This document shows positions 24,818 to 37,025 of a stretch of DNA of 64,000 nt, piece by piece. Position numbers and translations under genes: made by a program. Position 1 is the first letter of the stretch, and each line of letters begins with the position of its first letter. The notes below the pieces were generated by a model, which saw only the letters and a list, made by a program, of their open reading frames with translations, was not told the origin of the DNA and did no database searches. Origin of the DNA: Dendrocalamus latiflorus (Eukaryota > Streptophyta > Magnoliopsida > Poales > Poaceae); the NCBI GenBank assembly GCA_017311315.1, contig CM029634.1, positions 23,364,391 to 23,428,390 on the forward strand, given 5' to 3'.

Positions 24818-26314
24818 TAACTAATTAATTACCACATGCCGATCGATCTCCTTTATTTCTCTTGCAGTCGTCAGGTACATTCAGTACATGCATGCACGTC
24901 CCCTCACTCAGTCGAAACAAAGAAACATTAAAGACACGAGCAGGCAACGAGACACTTCCTGCGCCTTGGGGCCCATGCAAGCATGGCTTTTGGATTTGCC
25001 GGCAGCAGCAAATGGAATAGTAGTTTTGCCTCTACTCATAGCTAGAAATATGCCACCGGCTAAACAAACCAATGTTAATCATATCATCTACTTTTGTCTA
25101 GCAGGGGAGAGTGGATTAGAGCAAGTACCTTAGGACGCAAAGCGTGGGGATGTCATGGGATCAAATTCCAAAAATGATAGATGTCTCTTGAACCTACAAC
25201 AGCCTGGTGTTTTACAAGTTAAGACTGCAATCAGTTGACTTATCAAATGATGGACGGTCCTATTTTTTAAGCCACGGTTAATGGATTTTGTTTATGTTTT
25301 TTAAGATGATAGCAGGCAGTGAAGATATCAATAACACACACGGTTTTAGATTCAACAAACCATTCAAAGAATCTGTTTCAAGAAATTATCCCATTCGTTT
25401 CGACTTTCAAAGGAACCAAAAGTCTAAAAGAACGGAGCCATAAGCTATTTAGGCAAATATTTCACCAACTTTGTATGGAACAAGAGACTTAGGTCCATAG
25501 ATACGATCTTTTCCATGACTCGAAAACATGATAGGACATTGCTAGCCAATCTACAGCCTCCTGACTATTCAACTGGTCTTTTCATCACGGAGATAGAGCA
25601 AGAAGCTAGCCGTAACATGAGCTAACCACCGATCTCTATTGCGATGAGTAGGAGAGAAGCAGAAACAGCTTAACCCTGAGAGCGACGCCTCTTCCCACAT
25701 GACAAGCCCGCACACCTCCATGGGCGTGCGTCCAAAATCTGGGCAACTTGTTCCTCCCCCTCTCGTGATGCCCTCTGGGGAGTGGGGACAGATCGCAGCG
25801 GGGAGAGCTCCCAAACAAGCGACTAATGGCGCAGATTTGAGCAAAAGGGGGCAGGCCGCGCCCACTGCGCACCTCTGTACGTGTACCATCTTTCGCGATC
25901 AGATGAATCGCAGCGAGCGATACATGGTATACGTACAAAAGGAGGCAGAAGTCGACAGCGAAAAGCCGTTTGGTGAGATCGCTGATCGACCAACTTACAA
26001 TGCAATGCAGGGAGAATAAGAGATCGTCAAGCTAGAAACGGGTAGGCATTTTCCGGCCGGGGCGCATCGAGATCGGAGATGTACCTCTGAGCGGTGGAGG
26101 CAGGTGACCCACATTTGAGCTGGAACTGCAGTTTTTTTGGGTATTTTGGAGAAGCGCCTAGGGTTTTACTTCTTGGTGAGCAGAGCTCTCCCACTGGCAT
26201 TTTCGCCTTGGTTTGCGCACCACCTGCCAGGCATGGTTCAGGAGTGAATCATCAAAACTTCAGCCAGAATGCAGAGGTTGTCTTTGGGACATGGGATTCA
26301 GAGCCTTCCATGGT
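24818..26314. other. intergenic DNA, nothing recognised
   Basis: Several open frames of about 100 codons overlap on both strands at 25570-26020, but none shows a domain or splice pattern. No element ends were found. Confidence 0.35.
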
Positions 26315-26566
26315 CTATGCAGAGGAAATTTTTGTACGGATAACCTATTTTTTATTCGAAAATACAGAAATATACCCGCGACAAAATTTTTTACACAAAT
26401 AGGCTCGAGTCGCCAAACCATTGGGCGAATTACACTTGTCGCCCCACCAAAACGCGACTTATAAAGAATCTGGTAACCGTTGGGCGATTAAATGCAATCG
26501 CCTCCCCGTTAAGCGATTCAATTGAATCGCCCTCCCGTTCGGCGACATAAAGAAGAGTCGCCCAAC

Positions 26567-26581
26567 GGGGGGGGGGGGGGG
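26567..26581. repeat. poly-G run in the left TIR
   Basis: About 15 G residues, where the right TIR has 7 C residues in the corresponding place. Confidence 0.85.
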
Positions 26582-26874
26582 CGACTGCATGTGCATACAG
26601 CCCAACGGCCAAGCCCCTTTCTTCCCCACGCCTGCTCGCCAAACTACCTCTAGGCAACTGCATGGATCCTGTTAAGGGTTTTGTGAATTTTGTAATTTGA
26701 AACTCGTAAAAAATGTTTAATATTTGTCACATTACTTGATATAGAAATAATTTTCTATACGAAAAGAAGAGATAATAGCATTGTTTGAATTTAAATGAAC
26801 TTTATAATATAACGCAGTAACATGCCGCGTATTTATCCATTACATGCATGTCATACACCCCTCACTCCCCCACC

Positions 26875-29599
26875 CTAAGGTGCTCCATCACCTGCTCCAT
26901 CACCGCGCGCGCGTCCTGCCATACGGCCCCGCTTGGCCGTCCTCCGGTGCAACGGATTACGGGGCGGCGGGGGACGAGGGTCCGAAAAAGTAAAACGATC
27001 AGGTGGGTTTCGCACCCGCGGTTGCGCCGGTGGAGTCACCTGCACCTCCGGCTGTGTGGCCTCCGGTGCACCGGGGAGGCCACCGCTGGAGAGAACCTCC
27101 GGTGCTGCGTCGGAGGACGGCCCAGGCCAGTCCGCAAAAAACTGGTCCACCTCGATGTGGCCCGGGGAGAAGCGTCCCTGTTGCTGGTAAGGACCTGCAA
27201 TAGTAGTATCGTTAGTTCGTTGCATGTCGTCTTAGGTTAAAAACAAGCTCGGACGATGCGTACCCGTACATGGCGCCATGAAATCATCCGTGTGGAAGCC
27301 GGGGATGTACGTAGGAGGCCGTGACCAAGGAGAACTCCCTGGCTGGTCCGGGGGAGGTGGACGTGTCCACGTAGAACTCCCTGGCTGCTCCGGGAGAGGT
27401 GGACGTGTCCACGTAGAACTCCCTGGCTGCTCCGGGGGAGGTGGACGTGTCCAGGTACTACCTCCGGAGTAGTGCCACGCTGGTCGGGGTGGCACTGGTG
27501 GTCGGGGTGCACTGGCCGTAGGTGTGGAGACCACCGGTAGCCTCGTGCAGGACAGTAGGCTGACGATACGTCTACACCCTGCCTCCATCCGTCGCGCAAA
27601 GCTGACGGCCTCCTCGCGGGTCAACTCCCCACCTGTGCCCCACCTCTGCACTAGTGCGGAGGACTCCGACCACAGCCCGGCACCGACATCAGCCTGGACA
27701 AAAAGACATAGAATGGTCAACGATATTGCCATTTGAGAATTTTTGAAATTACAAGTTACGTACCGCGATGTGAGCGTCGCGTGCGAAGTGCGCAGGGTAC
27801 GCGTCTGTCGGTGCGGCGACGTGTGGGGCAGGTGGGTCAACGACATGTACCAGCCTGGTACGAGTCCGCGCCTGGTACCAGATGAGGTACTCCGCGTAGT
27901 CGGCTATGTCGTATGGCCAGTCCTCCTCCACGCGGTCATCCAGCGCACCCTCCCACTGCGCAATCCAGGGCTGCATCCTCCTGGACCAGTCCGTGCCTTT
28001 CTTGACGCCCTTCGTGGTGTGCCTGTTTATGGAACCATTACGTAATGTAAGTACTTGCGATCACAATAGTAAGTACGTACAAAAATATCAGAAGCGATCA
28101 CTCACGCGTGCACGCGGGGCGGAATCGGCGGCCCGACTGGTACAGGAAGTGTCTGCCGCAGCCCAAACTGCCGCATGACGCGCTGCGTTGCGTAGTCCTC
28201 GACGTAGATGCCGTACACGAGCTTCCGGCGGGTCAGCCAGAAAGTCTGGTCACGCCAGCACAGTGCAGAGAGCCCGTCAGGAGCACGGGCCTGCACTGCC
28301 TCCGCTGCGTAAGGCTCCCAGCGCACGTCGGAGTCTGCGAGGCGGTCGAACTGCTCCACAAAGGGGTGGTACGCCCGCGTGACCTGCACGTGCGCGAACT
28401 GTACCTGCAAGAAAGTCAAATTATTTTAGTACGACGATCGTTAATAAGTTGAGTACGATAAAATAAAACTCACTCGTCGACGACACCAAATAGAACCCAT
28501 CGTCGGCCGGTCGATGTTTCCCCCCGGGTACATCTCGGCCCCGTAGGGACCCATGTCGTCTAGTACAGGTCGTCCGAGACTGAAGCGCTCGAACGACCAC
28601 AACTGCAGCAGCAGGGGACATCCCGTGAGGATCGAGTTCGCCTTAATCCTCGTGCACGCATCGCACAGGCCGCGGTACGTCGCGGCAAGTGCGGCCGATC
28701 CCCAGCTTATCTGGACGGCCTCGCCGTCCCCAATCGCCCTTGCATAAGCGATAAGGCGCGCGTCAACGGTGTTGCCGTGGGTGGTGGTGAAGAGCACCCA
28801 ACCAAACAGCCACAGCAAGTAAGCCTCCAGGTGGCGCGCGACCTGGTAATCGTCAGCATCTGCAACCATGCGCTCAACCTGAATGCGAACAAGTTTTTAT
28901 TAGTATGTAATTGCACAAATAAGAGTTTCGAAGACGCGATCGACTTGAAACACCACGTACCTGGTACTGTGCCAGCCACCTCAGCGTCGGTCCATGCTTC
29001 TGCCTCTCGTCGAAGATGTGGTGCTGATCGGCCGGTGGAAGGACCCCCTGGAATCTGCCGAGCAGGTCCTAGCGCCACTCGGCGGGAGCCTCCGGTAGGA
29101 AGGCAGCGTCTCCCGCGACCGGAAGGCCAAGGAATACGGACACGTCCTGCAGGGTCGGCGCCATCTCCCCGACTGGTAGATGGAAAGTGTGCGTCTCGGG
29201 CCGCCAACGGTCCACCAAAGCCGTCAGCAGGGAACGGTCGAACGGGAAGCGTCGTGATCACTCCACGCCCGCCTCGTCCCCCTCCCCGGCCAAGGCACCT
29301 CTGTCCTCATCCGTGGCCTGCACCATCCGGGCAAGAGGGAGAAGTCCGGCATCCCGCAGCCTGCAAATAAAGTGAAGGTCAGCATTAAATATTTTTATGG
29401 TAATACTAAAACGTTGGCGTAGTGCAAACCTGGCAGTCCAACGGGGGTCGAGTCCCCAGGCCACACGAGGTGTGCGTGTCCGGACCACTCCCAGCTCAGT
29501 CGACTCGTCCGTGCTCCCCGGTGGCGGCGCACGACGGGAAGCGCGGTGCACGCGGTCCAAGTGCTCGTCCAACAGCGTGTACCGCCAGTCACCCGCCAT
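26875..29599 (-). pseudogene. plant mobile domain (PMD/MAIN-like) gene with two in-frame stops
   Basis: The start is MAGDWRYTLLDEHLDRVH at 29599. A CAG/GTTTGC donor near 29430 and a TTTGCAG acceptor near 29361 join it to the next exon. That exon has the PMD signature RWRPETHTFHLPVGEMAPTL followed by FLGLPVAGD (about 29110-29200), and a CAG/GTACGT donor near 28960. Later exons at about 28869-28454, 28406-28102, 28020-27770, 27695-27240 and 27195-26875 read in order: ARHLEAYLLWLFGWVLFT, ISWGSAALAATYRGLCDAC, and near the end PPDRFTFSD, with a stop at 26875-26877. Two stops break the PMD exon: TGA after GDEAGVE (29258) and TAG after APAEWR (near 29070). PMD proteins occur both as host silencing factors (MAIN/MAIL1) and inside transposons. 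The exon limits are by eye. Confidence 0.8.
27331..27456 (-). repeat. 42 bp tandem repeat, three copies, in frame in the PMD gene
   Basis: On the coding strand each unit encodes 14 residues of the type TRPPPPEQPGSSTW. The repeat keeps frame and lies in the Pro-rich C-terminal linker of the PMD protein. Confidence 0.85.
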
Positions 29600-29639
29600 A
29601 ACTGTAAAATTATCTAAATGTAAATTTATATACTACATT

Positions 29640-30240
29640 TTCTACAATAATACATGAAAAATAGTATACAAAATTTCGACACAACAATTTTCTACATTTA
29701 AATTTTCTTCATTTCAATTTTGTAAACTGCATCTACATTTGTACATTGAATGATCTACAATAATACATTACAAATATTATACAAAAAAACTATATTTTTC
29801 TACATTTAAATTTGTACATCTAAATTTGTAAACTGCATCTACATTTCTAAATTTAATGTTCTAAACTAGATTTTCTAAACTAAATATGTAAACTAAATAT
29901 CTAAGCTAAATTTGTAAACTAAATATCTACACTCTACACTACATTTTCTAAACTAAATTTATCTAAACAAATTTTCTAAAGTAAATTTTCCACAATAATG
30001 CATTACAAATATTATACAAAAACTATATTTTTCTACATTTAAATTTATACATCTAAATTTGTAAACTGCATCTACATTTATAAATTTAATGTTCTAAACT
30101 AGATTTTCTAAACTAAATATCTAAACTAAATCTCTAAGCTAATTTTCTAAACTAAATATCTAAACTAAATTTGTAAACTAAATATCTACACTAGATTTTC
30201 TAAACTAAATTCATCTAAACAAATTTTCTAAAATAAATTT
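29640..30240. repeat. AT-rich TAAACTAAAT array with a 237 bp direct duplication
   Basis: 29757-29880 recurs almost unchanged at 29994-30118, and both copies are surrounded by TCTAAACTAAAT units. The array sits in the 5' leader side of the PMD gene within the Mutator-like element. A CT-rich tract (30265-30420) follows before the right TIR. Confidence 0.75.
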
Positions 30241-30743
30241 TCTAAAATTAGAAAAATACTTGCAAATCCCGCGGCTTCTCCTCCTCTCCCTCTCCTCCCC
30301 CTCTCCTTCTCTTCTTCCCTCTCCTCCCCCTCTCCTTCTCTTCTTCCCTCTCCTCTCCCTCTCCTTCTCTTCTTCCCCTCTCCTCCTCCTCTTCCTTCCT
30401 CTCTTCTGCTCTGTCTTCTCGCGCGGTGGAGAGAGTGAATGGCGAGCGAGCAGGCGTGGGGAAGAAAAGGGGCTCGGCCGTCGGGCTGTTTCACATGCAG
30501 TCGCCCCCCCGTTGGGCGACTCTTCTTTATGTCGCCGAACGGGGGTTAACGGGGAGGCGATTGCATTTAATCGCCCAACGGTTACCAGATTCTTTATAAG
30601 TCGCGTTTTGGTGGGGCGACAAGAGTAAATCGCCCAATGGTTTGGCGACTCGAGCCTATTTGTGTAAAAAATTTTGTCGCGGGTATATTTCTGTATTTTC
30701 GAATAAAAAATGGGTTATCCGTACAAAAATTTCCTACGCAGAG

Positions 30744-32385
30744 TATGCATGAATGAGTTATTCTACTGCAAGAAGAACGCAACTATGGATTAGTGAAGAC
30801 ATTTGAGATTGACAAGGTAGTACACATTATCTATGATTAAGCATGTTAATGGACTATTAGCGTGATGTTCAGCTCAAAAAGTGACCAAATGACCCTCAAC
30901 TACAGGAGATAGTACTGTTCTTGCATCATCATTCATTAATGAGCAGCTTGGGCATGCGTGGTTTAATTTCACTGTGAGAACTTGGCAATATTGAACGAGA
31001 TTTATCTTAAATTTAAAATCTCATCTTATTAAAGTTAGGTTATGATATGAAACTCCGAGTGCAATTTTAGCATATTATGTAAATTGCAGACATGTTTAGA
31101 CCACTAATTTACTTACGGTGACAATCCATGAGCTTAAGCTACTAGAGTAGCTTTACATGTTTGTGTTCACGAAATGCAGGATAGATTCTCTCAACTTAAT
31201 CGAAGTGAGCAATAGTTCTCAGCTATAGGATGGATCTACTCGAAAATGACTGACTGTCCATGAAATCTCACTGGACACCTTAAAATACTTTTTGTGTCGC
31301 TTGAGATGTCCAGCACAGCAGAAATATTGGAAAAGTATGCCGCGGAAGAAGAGCTAGATCGATGTACCATGTAAGCCAAATGACATCTTTTTGCTAATAT
31401 GGCATTTGAGATAGGTCGTGCTATATGTTCACACGTAAGTAGATGAAAACTTCAAACCGCACTATCGAACTTAGCGTATCATTTGTGTAGCCAGATAATG
31501 TTCACTTCGATAGAAAGGCAGCCCCTGGTTGTATGATGGTTAAGACGTATACGTATAGGGTTTTTGAATCACTCCTGGAGAGAGAGAGAGGGGGGGGGGG
31601 GGGAGATTCACTCACTGTCACAAGATGCAAGGTGCCCAGCTCAATGATAGACTTGTACCCAACAAAAATGTAGTTTTCAGAAGGCTCTGCAGATCCAATG
31701 GATCATGGCTTTGTGCAAAAAGACACTACGCTTCATACCTATGTGGACCCTCATGGGATCATATGTACACACAAGTGAGAGTGTATATATGTGTAATTAA
31801 TATAATCATGCACTTCATAATTGAAGAATAAAACATCACAGTGCATACATAAGTAGGCATTACAATGCATACATAAGTAGGCAGAAGAATATCAACAGTA
31901 GAAGCATAAGCGTGGTCGGACAGTCTAATGCTAATGCCTTTGGCTTTGAAGGGTTGCTGTCACAGTCCAATAGAGTATCAGGAATAAAACCAGAATGTAT
32001 ACTATTGCCAAACATGACCCTGTTCTTAACAATTCCAGCAGCAAATAATATCTGCTAGCTCTAAATATATCATCTAAAAAAACCCAATGTAAACTTAGAG
32101 CTAGAAACGAGAAACAGGAAATCCAAGGAGCTTGTATAGTTCAGAAAATTTTAAGCTAAATAGTAATCTTGAGTGTAGAAGCTGAAGGGTTAATTTCGAG
32201 TGCAGGCCAAAGTATGATATTCATTTTAAATTAACCATTTATACCAAATGTAGAAATTTGTTAGCATTGTTAGTGTATAGCGAATTGATCTGATCAATGG
32301 CACTCAAGTGAAGAAACTATTTTGTATATAACAAGAAGCTCCAAAGTTTCATTTGTTTTTCCACTCTTGAACCTTTCTCTTAATT
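30744..32385. other. intergenic DNA, nothing recognised
   Basis: It contains only a short GA run and a poly-G run (31577-31604), plus a local duplication of CATACATAAGTAGGCA (near 31844-31880). No gene is supported. Confidence 0.4.
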
Positions 32386-32390
32386 AGGAA

Positions 32391-34338
32391 TGATAGACCA
32401 TGTGGATAGGTAGTGAATATAGTAATGATGAATAATTAACTTTTGGGTTGCATTGAAATTTGCGTTTATGAAAGTTTTGGTCAATGTTATTTTGCAAAAT
32501 TGGAATTGCAGAAATATTCAGGATAAGCGGTTTGACCGCCTTGTATTGGGCAGTCTAACAGGCAGGCTTCGACCACAAACAATAGTTAGAGGCGTGAACC
32601 ACGATCGGTAGTCAGTAGTCCAATCGGTCTTATGATGGATGGTCCAATCAGTAGGTCTAATCGACATATCGACCACGACAGAACAACCACGGCAAGTTGA
32701 CCATGGCAGAACGACTACGATAGAGCGACCACGGCTGAACGACTACAACAGAACGACCATGGACGATTAGAGCAACAGTGAATCAGTCAAAGCTACAGTG
32801 AACCGATCATAAGCCATGTAAACTACAGTGAATCGGTTTGTAGCTATAGTGAACCGGTCGAAGGTCATAAGCTACAGTAACCAGTCAGAGGTCGTATCTA
32901 GAGTACCTGGTCGGTAGTCAGTGGTCGTAGCTATAATACCTAGTCGGTAGTCGCTAGTCTGAGCTACAATAATTGATCGGTGGTTGTTGCTATAGTACTT
33001 GGTCGATAGTCGATATCTACAGTAACCGGTCGATACTAGCTATAGTGCCTGGTCGGTGATCGGTAGTCATAGACTTTGCAATCTGTTATCGTAGTCGTAG
33101 GCTTCATGATCTATTGTTGTTGAATTTTTGATCGGTAGTCGTAGGCTTTGTAATCGGTTGTCATAGACCTCACGATCCGTAGTCGTAGGCTTTGTGATCG
33201 ATTGCCATAGGCTTCAGATCGATACTCGTAGGCTTCGAATGCTTCAATTCTTGTAATCTTCAAGTACCTCGAGTACTCATGTCTGTTGGGCTAGTAGTCT
33301 AACCGGCCTGGGCATGGTGGTCTAACTAGTTTTATTGAGTGGTCTAAGGTTGATTTTTGGAGAGCGTGAAATTTTAGATTGTGGATAATCTGGTTCATAG
33401 TTATTGATGGTTAAGGGTGCTATTGCATGTGTGGACTGATGTTGGTCAAGTTGAAAAGAACTTGTGCCGAAAAAAGTTATTTGGTTTTTGCATGTGTAGG
33501 TTGGACGTGGAGATGACCATAATCGATGACGAGGAGGACCGAGACTAGGAGGGGAAATTTGAGGTCCAGGCCGTCAAGGATCTCACGAGGTGGTCAGGCT
33601 CATGCTGGAGCATATGGAGATTAAATGTGAATAATGCGTGGAGAAGCTATGGAAGGTGCGGTCCTAGAGGCTTTGACACATGAGGATGATGCGTGGAGAA
33701 GCTACAGGAGGTGTGGTCTTGGAGGCTTCAACACGTGATGGATTGGAAAGAGTTATAGAAGGAGTCTATAACTGGAAGGTTTAGAGATTTAGGAAAACTA
33801 GTGTTTGGAAGGGTTTCGGGTCCCTTGATTTTCGAAAATGGATATGATTTCATGTCCGTGTTGATGAGGACATGGTTTAGGGCTCTAGCATATAAAAGCA
33901 GTGAGAGGTTAAGTGTTACCATGTGGTTTTTGTAGGGCTTTTGGGAGAAAGCTTTTGGAATTTTTGTGCTAGGGTTTGAGGGGTGCCGTCAGGGTACTTT
34001 GTAGCCATAGAACATAATTCAGATATAAAATATCAGATCTATTCCAAGAAAAGTTAGTTGACATCATCAGTGTATTTTTCTAGGTGTTGTCTTTGACTTG
34101 TTCTCATTCCGAGCAGAGCACATCGGCGTTGGAGCGGTTGAGCAAGCTATCGAACGTTGAGTGGTCGAAACCTTCATCGAGGATGTGCAATGGGTCGAGC
34201 GAGCGGTCGAGCATCTTATGGTCGAAATATAAATTGTTAAGTTAGGTTGCTTTTCCTCTGGTTTGAGATTTGTTTTTAGATATTAAAAAGCGGAGGCAAT
34301 CATTCACTCCCCTCTGATTGCTAGTATTCGATCCTACA
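32391..34338 (+). repeat. 5' LTR of the large copia-type element
   Basis: 1948 bp. It contains a TATAAAAG box (near 33890) after GGCTCTAGCA, conserved at 38809 in the 3' LTR, which probably starts transcription. It also has a degenerate minisatellite of GGTCGTAGCTACAGTACCTG type (32690-33250) and two copies of a roughly 63 bp unit (33625-33740). Confidence 0.88.
32690..33250. repeat. LTR minisatellite, AGCTACAGTxxCCGGTCG units
   Basis: About twenty degenerate units of 25-30 bp, containing CGACCACGGCAGAA, CTACAGTGAACCGGTCG or GGTAGTCGTAGGCTT, follow one another. The matching block in the 3' LTR is 37470-38050. Confidence 0.75.
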
Positions 34339-34384
34339 AATATCAGAGCAGGTTGCAATGGCATCAGAGAGGCTGCTGCATTGA

Positions 34385-35670
34385 GTGATTGGTCTTGGTA
34401 AAAAGAAGAACGATGACTTTACGAGCATGTACTTTATGGCAAGTAACAACGACAATGACTACAGTGATCTCTATGAGGTAAGACCATCATATGATGAGCT
34501 TGAAGATGGTTTGATTAAACTTGCTATTGAATTAAAAAAGACCAAAAAATTAAAAGAAAATAATTTTGCTGTTCAAAGCTTGAATTATGAGATTAGTAGA
34601 CATAGAACTTCTATTCCTAATGATGAATCATATTAGTATTGTTAAATTTTACATTCTAAGTTGGAGATTGCTAGATCAATTAATGCATCGAACTTGGTTC
34701 AACTTTGTGATATAACTGCTAAACTTGATGAATTAATATTGGCACATGACTTGCAAATAATGAAATTGAAAAGCTCAACTTTAGTTCTTCTACATGTTTA
34801 GAGTCAAGTATTTTAAATGCTCAATCTAAAGCTTGCTCTAATTGTAAATTGCTAGAAGCTAGACTTAATTCATCTCGAAAATCAATTCAACAAATACTCT
34901 ATTATGAGATATTTTCTTACTCTAACTATCCTAAGTTTAACATTAAAATAGAAGCATTGACTAGACAACTTAATAATTTTACTAAAAAAGATAGATTGGC
35001 TCGGTCTAGTGCTTCTAAGAATTTTGCAAATGAACTTATTAAGCACACATCTTGTTCTTCACTGGCTAAAGAAAATGAGTATCTTAAGGACACTTTAGAG
35101 ATTTCTCTTTTGGCAAGAAAATTTTAAATATAATCATAGACAAGTCAAAATCAAGTGTGAAAAACTGTGGTCTATGATTTAATTTTATTGAGCATAACAA
35201 GAATATTCCTTCTAAGGTTGTTAAGCTTCTTGAACCTAAAAAATTTTTAAATAAAATATGAATCAAAATAAGTTGTCTTTAAATCTGCTGGTATTGCAAA
35301 GGATTTCTCTACCAAAGTGGGTGTTGTGAAGTCAACATATACGACTTTTCATCAAGTCAAGTATCAGTGTACTTATTGTGGTAGAGATAGTCATTTGGTT
35401 CAATTTTGCTTTCAAAAAGCAAAGAAAGAGAAGAAAGATAAGTTAAGGAAGCTTTCTCGTTCTAGAGTGGAGTTTGTGCAAGCACCTTATCATCACTTTG
35501 GTCCCTCTAAACAATTTTCTGCAGGTTCAGGATCTTTTGCGACACGACCAATCAAACCATCGTTTTCCACGTGGTCAAACTGGCCCCAGGCAGTCAAAAC
35601 ACCATTGATGGTGCGATCTGACCTGCCAGCAGTCAGACCGGCTTTGCTGAGGGGTCAAATCACCAAGTAG
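34385..35670 (+). pseudogene. degenerate copia gag remnants with a CCHC zinc knuckle
   Basis: Three open fragments at 34385-34636, 34849-35127 and 35317-35670 lie in one orientation, separated by stops. The first has FTSMYFMAS then an acidic stretch and a SYDELEDGL motif. This matches in kind the MCFMALEG...TYDQLNHAFL stretch of the gag at 52.7-54.4 kb. The third holds a zinc knuckle C-X2-C-X4-H-X4-C (CTYCGRDSHLVQFC, 35371-35412) followed by a Lys-rich run. In the intact family the gag polyprotein forms the particle and the knuckle binds RNA. Here it is broken and no pol follows. Confidence 0.7.
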
Positions 35671-37010
35671 TCAGACCGGCCTTGCTGAGGCGGTCTGACT
35701 TGAATCTGACAGAAACTAATTCTTCACTTAGATCATTATCATTGCAAGTCATTGCCCCTGTTCATCGTGTATCTCAGTATTGGATTTTTAGATCTTATTT
35801 CACTAATCCCACTACTTGATACTGATGTTTTCTATGATGTAAGAACAGTTAACGCAGGATGGAGAACATGCACTTGATTTGGTTCCAATCTTTTACTTCA
35901 TTACTTGATTGGAACACTTGATGATTCTTCACTTTTTTGATGACTTCCAAGTGATTTCACTTTCGAAGAGACCATGTGAAAAAGATGATGTTGTCCTACA
36001 CCTGATTGAATCAGATTTTTAGATTGTTCATATTCTCTCAAAACTACTTGATTCCTCTCGTCTTCTCCTTTTGCGAAGTGATTTGGGTGTGTTGCATCCT
36101 TTGGGGTTATTCTGAGGGGGAGCTTGTTGTTCAAAATTTTCAGAAGTTTTATTTATTATACTTGTCAAATAATTCTTTAAGTCTGAGTTATTGAAATCAA
36201 ATGAGTAGAAGCGTTGTCGTTGTTATATTTACTCATCTACTATATAGCTTTGATCATGGCAGGTTGTAATCAATTTTCTATACTTGAACTAAAGTACGAC
36301 ATAATGAAATAGTTTGACTACATTGATTATAGATAGCAATTTGTGATGGTCATCTAAAAAGATTAACTTCATTGTGAGCCTTATTTTAAATCTTGACTAT
36401 GAGGTTTGTATGTTTCATATTGCAATCTTTTTATATTCACTCAAGTTGGCATATTATTAAAAAAATGAGAAAGAGAAGATTGAAAATATGTATGCTTCAA
36501 GCATACCATGGTTAAACAAAAGAAAAGGCACAAAAAGTGCACAAATAAAAAGAAGTATGCTTGAAGTATGCCACCATTTAAAAGAAGTTCGCTACAAACA
36601 TGTCATCATGAAAGAAGTATGCTACAAACATGCCACATGTTTAAAAATTGAGTGTAGAGCAATAGGTTGCTATATGAGATTACTAACTCATTTCGACTTA
36701 AAGCTTGTTTTATTTTTAGGCTTTCACTTTTTGGTGTGGTATCTTATTGTGCTCTTTATAATTGGTTTAGTCATTGTAGAGATACCTATCATTAATCTAA
36801 TTTGCTTAATTATACTAAAGAATTATTTTGATAGTGCATATGATATATGACTTTATATGATCTAGGGAACTTTACTTAAAAAGATAGCTTGGTTAAATTA
36901 CTAAATCAATGCAAAGTGACTTGGATAATCTACAAAACTTCTGAATATTTACTCTCATTGCTTCCTCTTAGAATTGTTCCTTCTTTGAAGTTCTTGATGA
37001 TTACGTTGCC

Positions 37011-37025
37011 AAAGGGGGAGAAAAA
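37011..37025 (+). other. polypurine tract of the large copia-type element
   Basis: AAAGGGGGAGAAAAA, preceded by TTGCC, lies upstream of the 3' LTR and is the usual plus-strand primer form in grass copia elements. Confidence 0.65.

Larger units (their letters stand above)
26325..30733 (-). mobile_element. Mutator-like element with about 300 bp TIRs carrying a plant mobile domain gene
   Basis: The inverted repeats are 26325-26641 and 30437-30733. Both begin GAAATTTTTGTACGGATAAC when read inward. The flanks CTATGCAGAG (26315-26324) and CTACGCAGAG (30734-30743) are a 10 bp duplication with one mismatch, in the 9-11 bp range of Mutator-like elements. Each TIR is studded with TCGCC/GGCGA motifs in both orientations. 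The interior holds one minus-strand gene of the PMD family and an AT-rich leader with a long internal duplication. No MULE transposase (MURA or SWIM region) was seen. Confidence 0.85.

Noticed and set aside
25569..26019. Three overlapping frames of about 100 codons
   Set aside because: Open on both strands at once with no recognisable motif.
32690..33250. CRISPR-like array of short repeats
   Set aside because: Units are degenerate, contiguous and inside a retrotransposon LTR of a plant; there are no constant repeats with unique spacers.
34340..34352. A second tRNA-like match
   Set aside because: The position just inside the 5' LTR makes it the primer-binding site of the large element.
36488..36850. 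120-codon hydrophobic plus-strand frame in the large LTR element
   Set aside because: A membrane-protein or envelope reading was considered. The frame starts in short repeats (GTATGCTACAAACATGCC) and has no family feature, so no function is assigned.
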